From Chloroflexota bacterium (lineage in GTDB: Bacteria > Chloroflexota > Anaerolineae > Anaerolineales > UBA11858), in assembly GCA_030666985.1 (NCBI GenBank), contig DAOUWT010000057.1, positions 1 through 12,155 on the forward strand: 12,155 bases of DNA, given 5' to 3'. Position 1 is the first letter of the stretch. Each line of letters opens with the position of its first letter. Shown here in pieces: positions 11,904-12,155 of the stretch. The notes under the pieces were generated by a model, which saw only the letters and a list, made by a program, of their open reading frames with translations, did no database searches and was not told the origin of the DNA. The position numbers and the translations under genes were made by a program.

Positions 11904-12155
11904 ACACGCCCAAACGGGGAACGACCATGGGGATTGGCTCCTCCGCCGGGGCGTGGCTTTACCGTCCCCCAGCCGCTTGCGCTCCCACCAATCCCCAACG
12001 AGGAGTGAATGGTTGCCTCCGGGGTTGGCTTCCACGATATTGTATCTCTATGCAATTGCCCCGTGATTCTAGCAAGGCGATTGCATATAACGTTGATTAC
12101 TCACTGCTCGAAGGGGATCGCCAGCTCCCCTGGATTCCGCACCCGATGGGGCTAC
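11897..12155 (+). CDS. Open frame running off the right edge, unidentified and doubtful
   Basis: A + frame is open from ATG 11897 to the window end (86 codons, no stop), with other ATGs at 11927 and 12050. None has a ribosome binding site. The first half lies in the GC-rich repeat block and is proline/arginine-rich. Only the last 35 codons, from ATG 12050, read like ordinary protein (AYNVDYSLLEGDRQLPWIPH). I recognise no family. If a real gene starts here it most likely begins at 12050, but its first codons then coincide with the dyad. Two competing open frames (+ from 12009, and - entering from the edge to a stop at 12069-12071) weaken the case. Confidence 0.15.
   Translation, partial: MAHTPKRGTTMGIGSSAGAWLYRPPAACAPTNPQRGVNGCLRGWLPRYCISMQLPRDSSKAIAYNVDYSLLEGDRQLPWIPHPMGL
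11928..11997 (+). repeat. Perfect ten-base inverted repeat with 50-base interior
   Basis: TGGGGATTGG (11928-11937) is the exact reverse complement of CCAATCCCCA (11988-11997). The interior contains GGGGCGTG (11948-11955) and CCCCCA (11966-11971), the same pair of words that form the top of the preceding hairpin at 11873-11880 and 11888-11893. So the two structures look like diverged copies. Confidence 0.7.
12049..12087 (+). repeat. Twelve-pair dyad near the right edge
   Basis: TATGCAATTGCC (12049-12060) pairs with GGCGATTGCATA (12076-12087) through twelve pairs including one G-T, with a 15-base loop. No T run follows on either strand. The arms have the AT-rich look of a regulator half-site, unlike the GC-rich block before it. 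A TATAAC hexamer at 12086-12091 has no good -35 partner. Confidence 0.55.

Larger units (their letters stand above)
11760..12155. other. Repeat-rich intergenic region after map, no recognised gene
   Basis: Nearly 400 bases with no convincing gene. GC is 68% by hand count over 11821-12000, against about 45-50% in the neighbouring genes. In order it holds: a terminator-like hairpin (11801-11819), a tandem repeat (11834-11871), a strong hairpin (11863-11903), a ten-base inverted repeat with 50-base spacing (11928-11997) and a dyad near the edge (12049-12087). Several frames on both strands are open through the block, as expected from its composition, but their translations are proline/glycine/arginine-rich and match no family I know. 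It may be a dispersed non-coding repeat (REP- or MITE-like). Confidence 0.6.

Noticed and set aside
11834..12000. CRISPR array
   Set aside because: Only two abutting repeat copies without spacers; the rest is inverted repeats. No cas-like gene is present.
11793..12008. 71-codon + frame from GTG 11793 and 77-codon + frame to 12066
   Set aside because: Both run through the tandem repeat and hairpins, have no ribosome binding site and are proline/glycine/arginine-rich.
11699..12055. 118- and 98-codon minus-strand frames across the map end and GC-rich block
   Set aside because: Stops are rare in GC-rich repeats; translations are Pro/Gly/Arg/Ser-rich, overlap the end of map and have no family signature.
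12113..12155. tRNA or small RNA at the right edge (GGGGA/TCCCC stem at 12113-12130)
   Set aside because: A single five-pair stem with an eight-base loop; no T-loop, anticodon arm or CCA end could be placed.

Overview
This window is a near-complete str/S10/spc ribosomal-protein operon, all on the + strand, running without a strand switch from the 3' end of tuf (EF-Tu) to map (methionine aminopeptidase). Every gene expected for S10+spc is present and intact: rpsJ, rplC, rplD, rplW, rplB, rpsS, rplV, rpsC, rplP, rpmC, rpsQ, rplN, rplX, rplE, rpsN, rpsH, rplF, rplR, rpsE, rpmD, rplO, secY, followed directly by map. It is bacterial. The direct tuf-rpsJ junction, the four-cysteine (zinc) S14 and L24, the L2 active region reading SPRDHPHGGG, moderate GC in the genes (roughly 45-50%) and secY-map linkage suggest Chloroflexota, perhaps Anaerolineae. 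That assignment is inference from protein flavour and gene order; no search was run.

Layout. 1-111: C-terminal 36 codons of EF-Tu. 117-425: S10, five bases after tuf, joining str and S10 into one unit. 426-631: a 206-base spacer with a strong hairpin. 632-3728: L3 to L22, tightly packed with overlapping stops and starts. 3729-3841: 113-base spacer with a hairpin. 3842-9577: S3 to L15, mostly coupled genes, with small structured spacers after rpsC and rpsH. 9626-10960: SecY. 10995-11759: MetAP. 11760-12155: no recognisable gene; this holds a GC-rich block (68% by hand count over 11821-12000) of direct and inverted repeats and a separate dyad near the right edge.

The genes work together in the obvious way: 20 r-proteins of both subunits plus S10 are made stoichiometrically from one transcript through translational coupling, with the translocon subunit that receives nascent membrane proteins and the enzyme that trims their initiator methionine at the 3' end. 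The coding part is ordinary. What deserves a second look is the material between genes (hairpins wherever the packing opens up), a ten-G run inside secY, a shifted conserved arginine in the SecY C5 loop, the absence of adk between secY and map, and the repeat-rich block after map. I did not find a defence, mobile or biosynthetic system, and I do not claim an undescribed system here.
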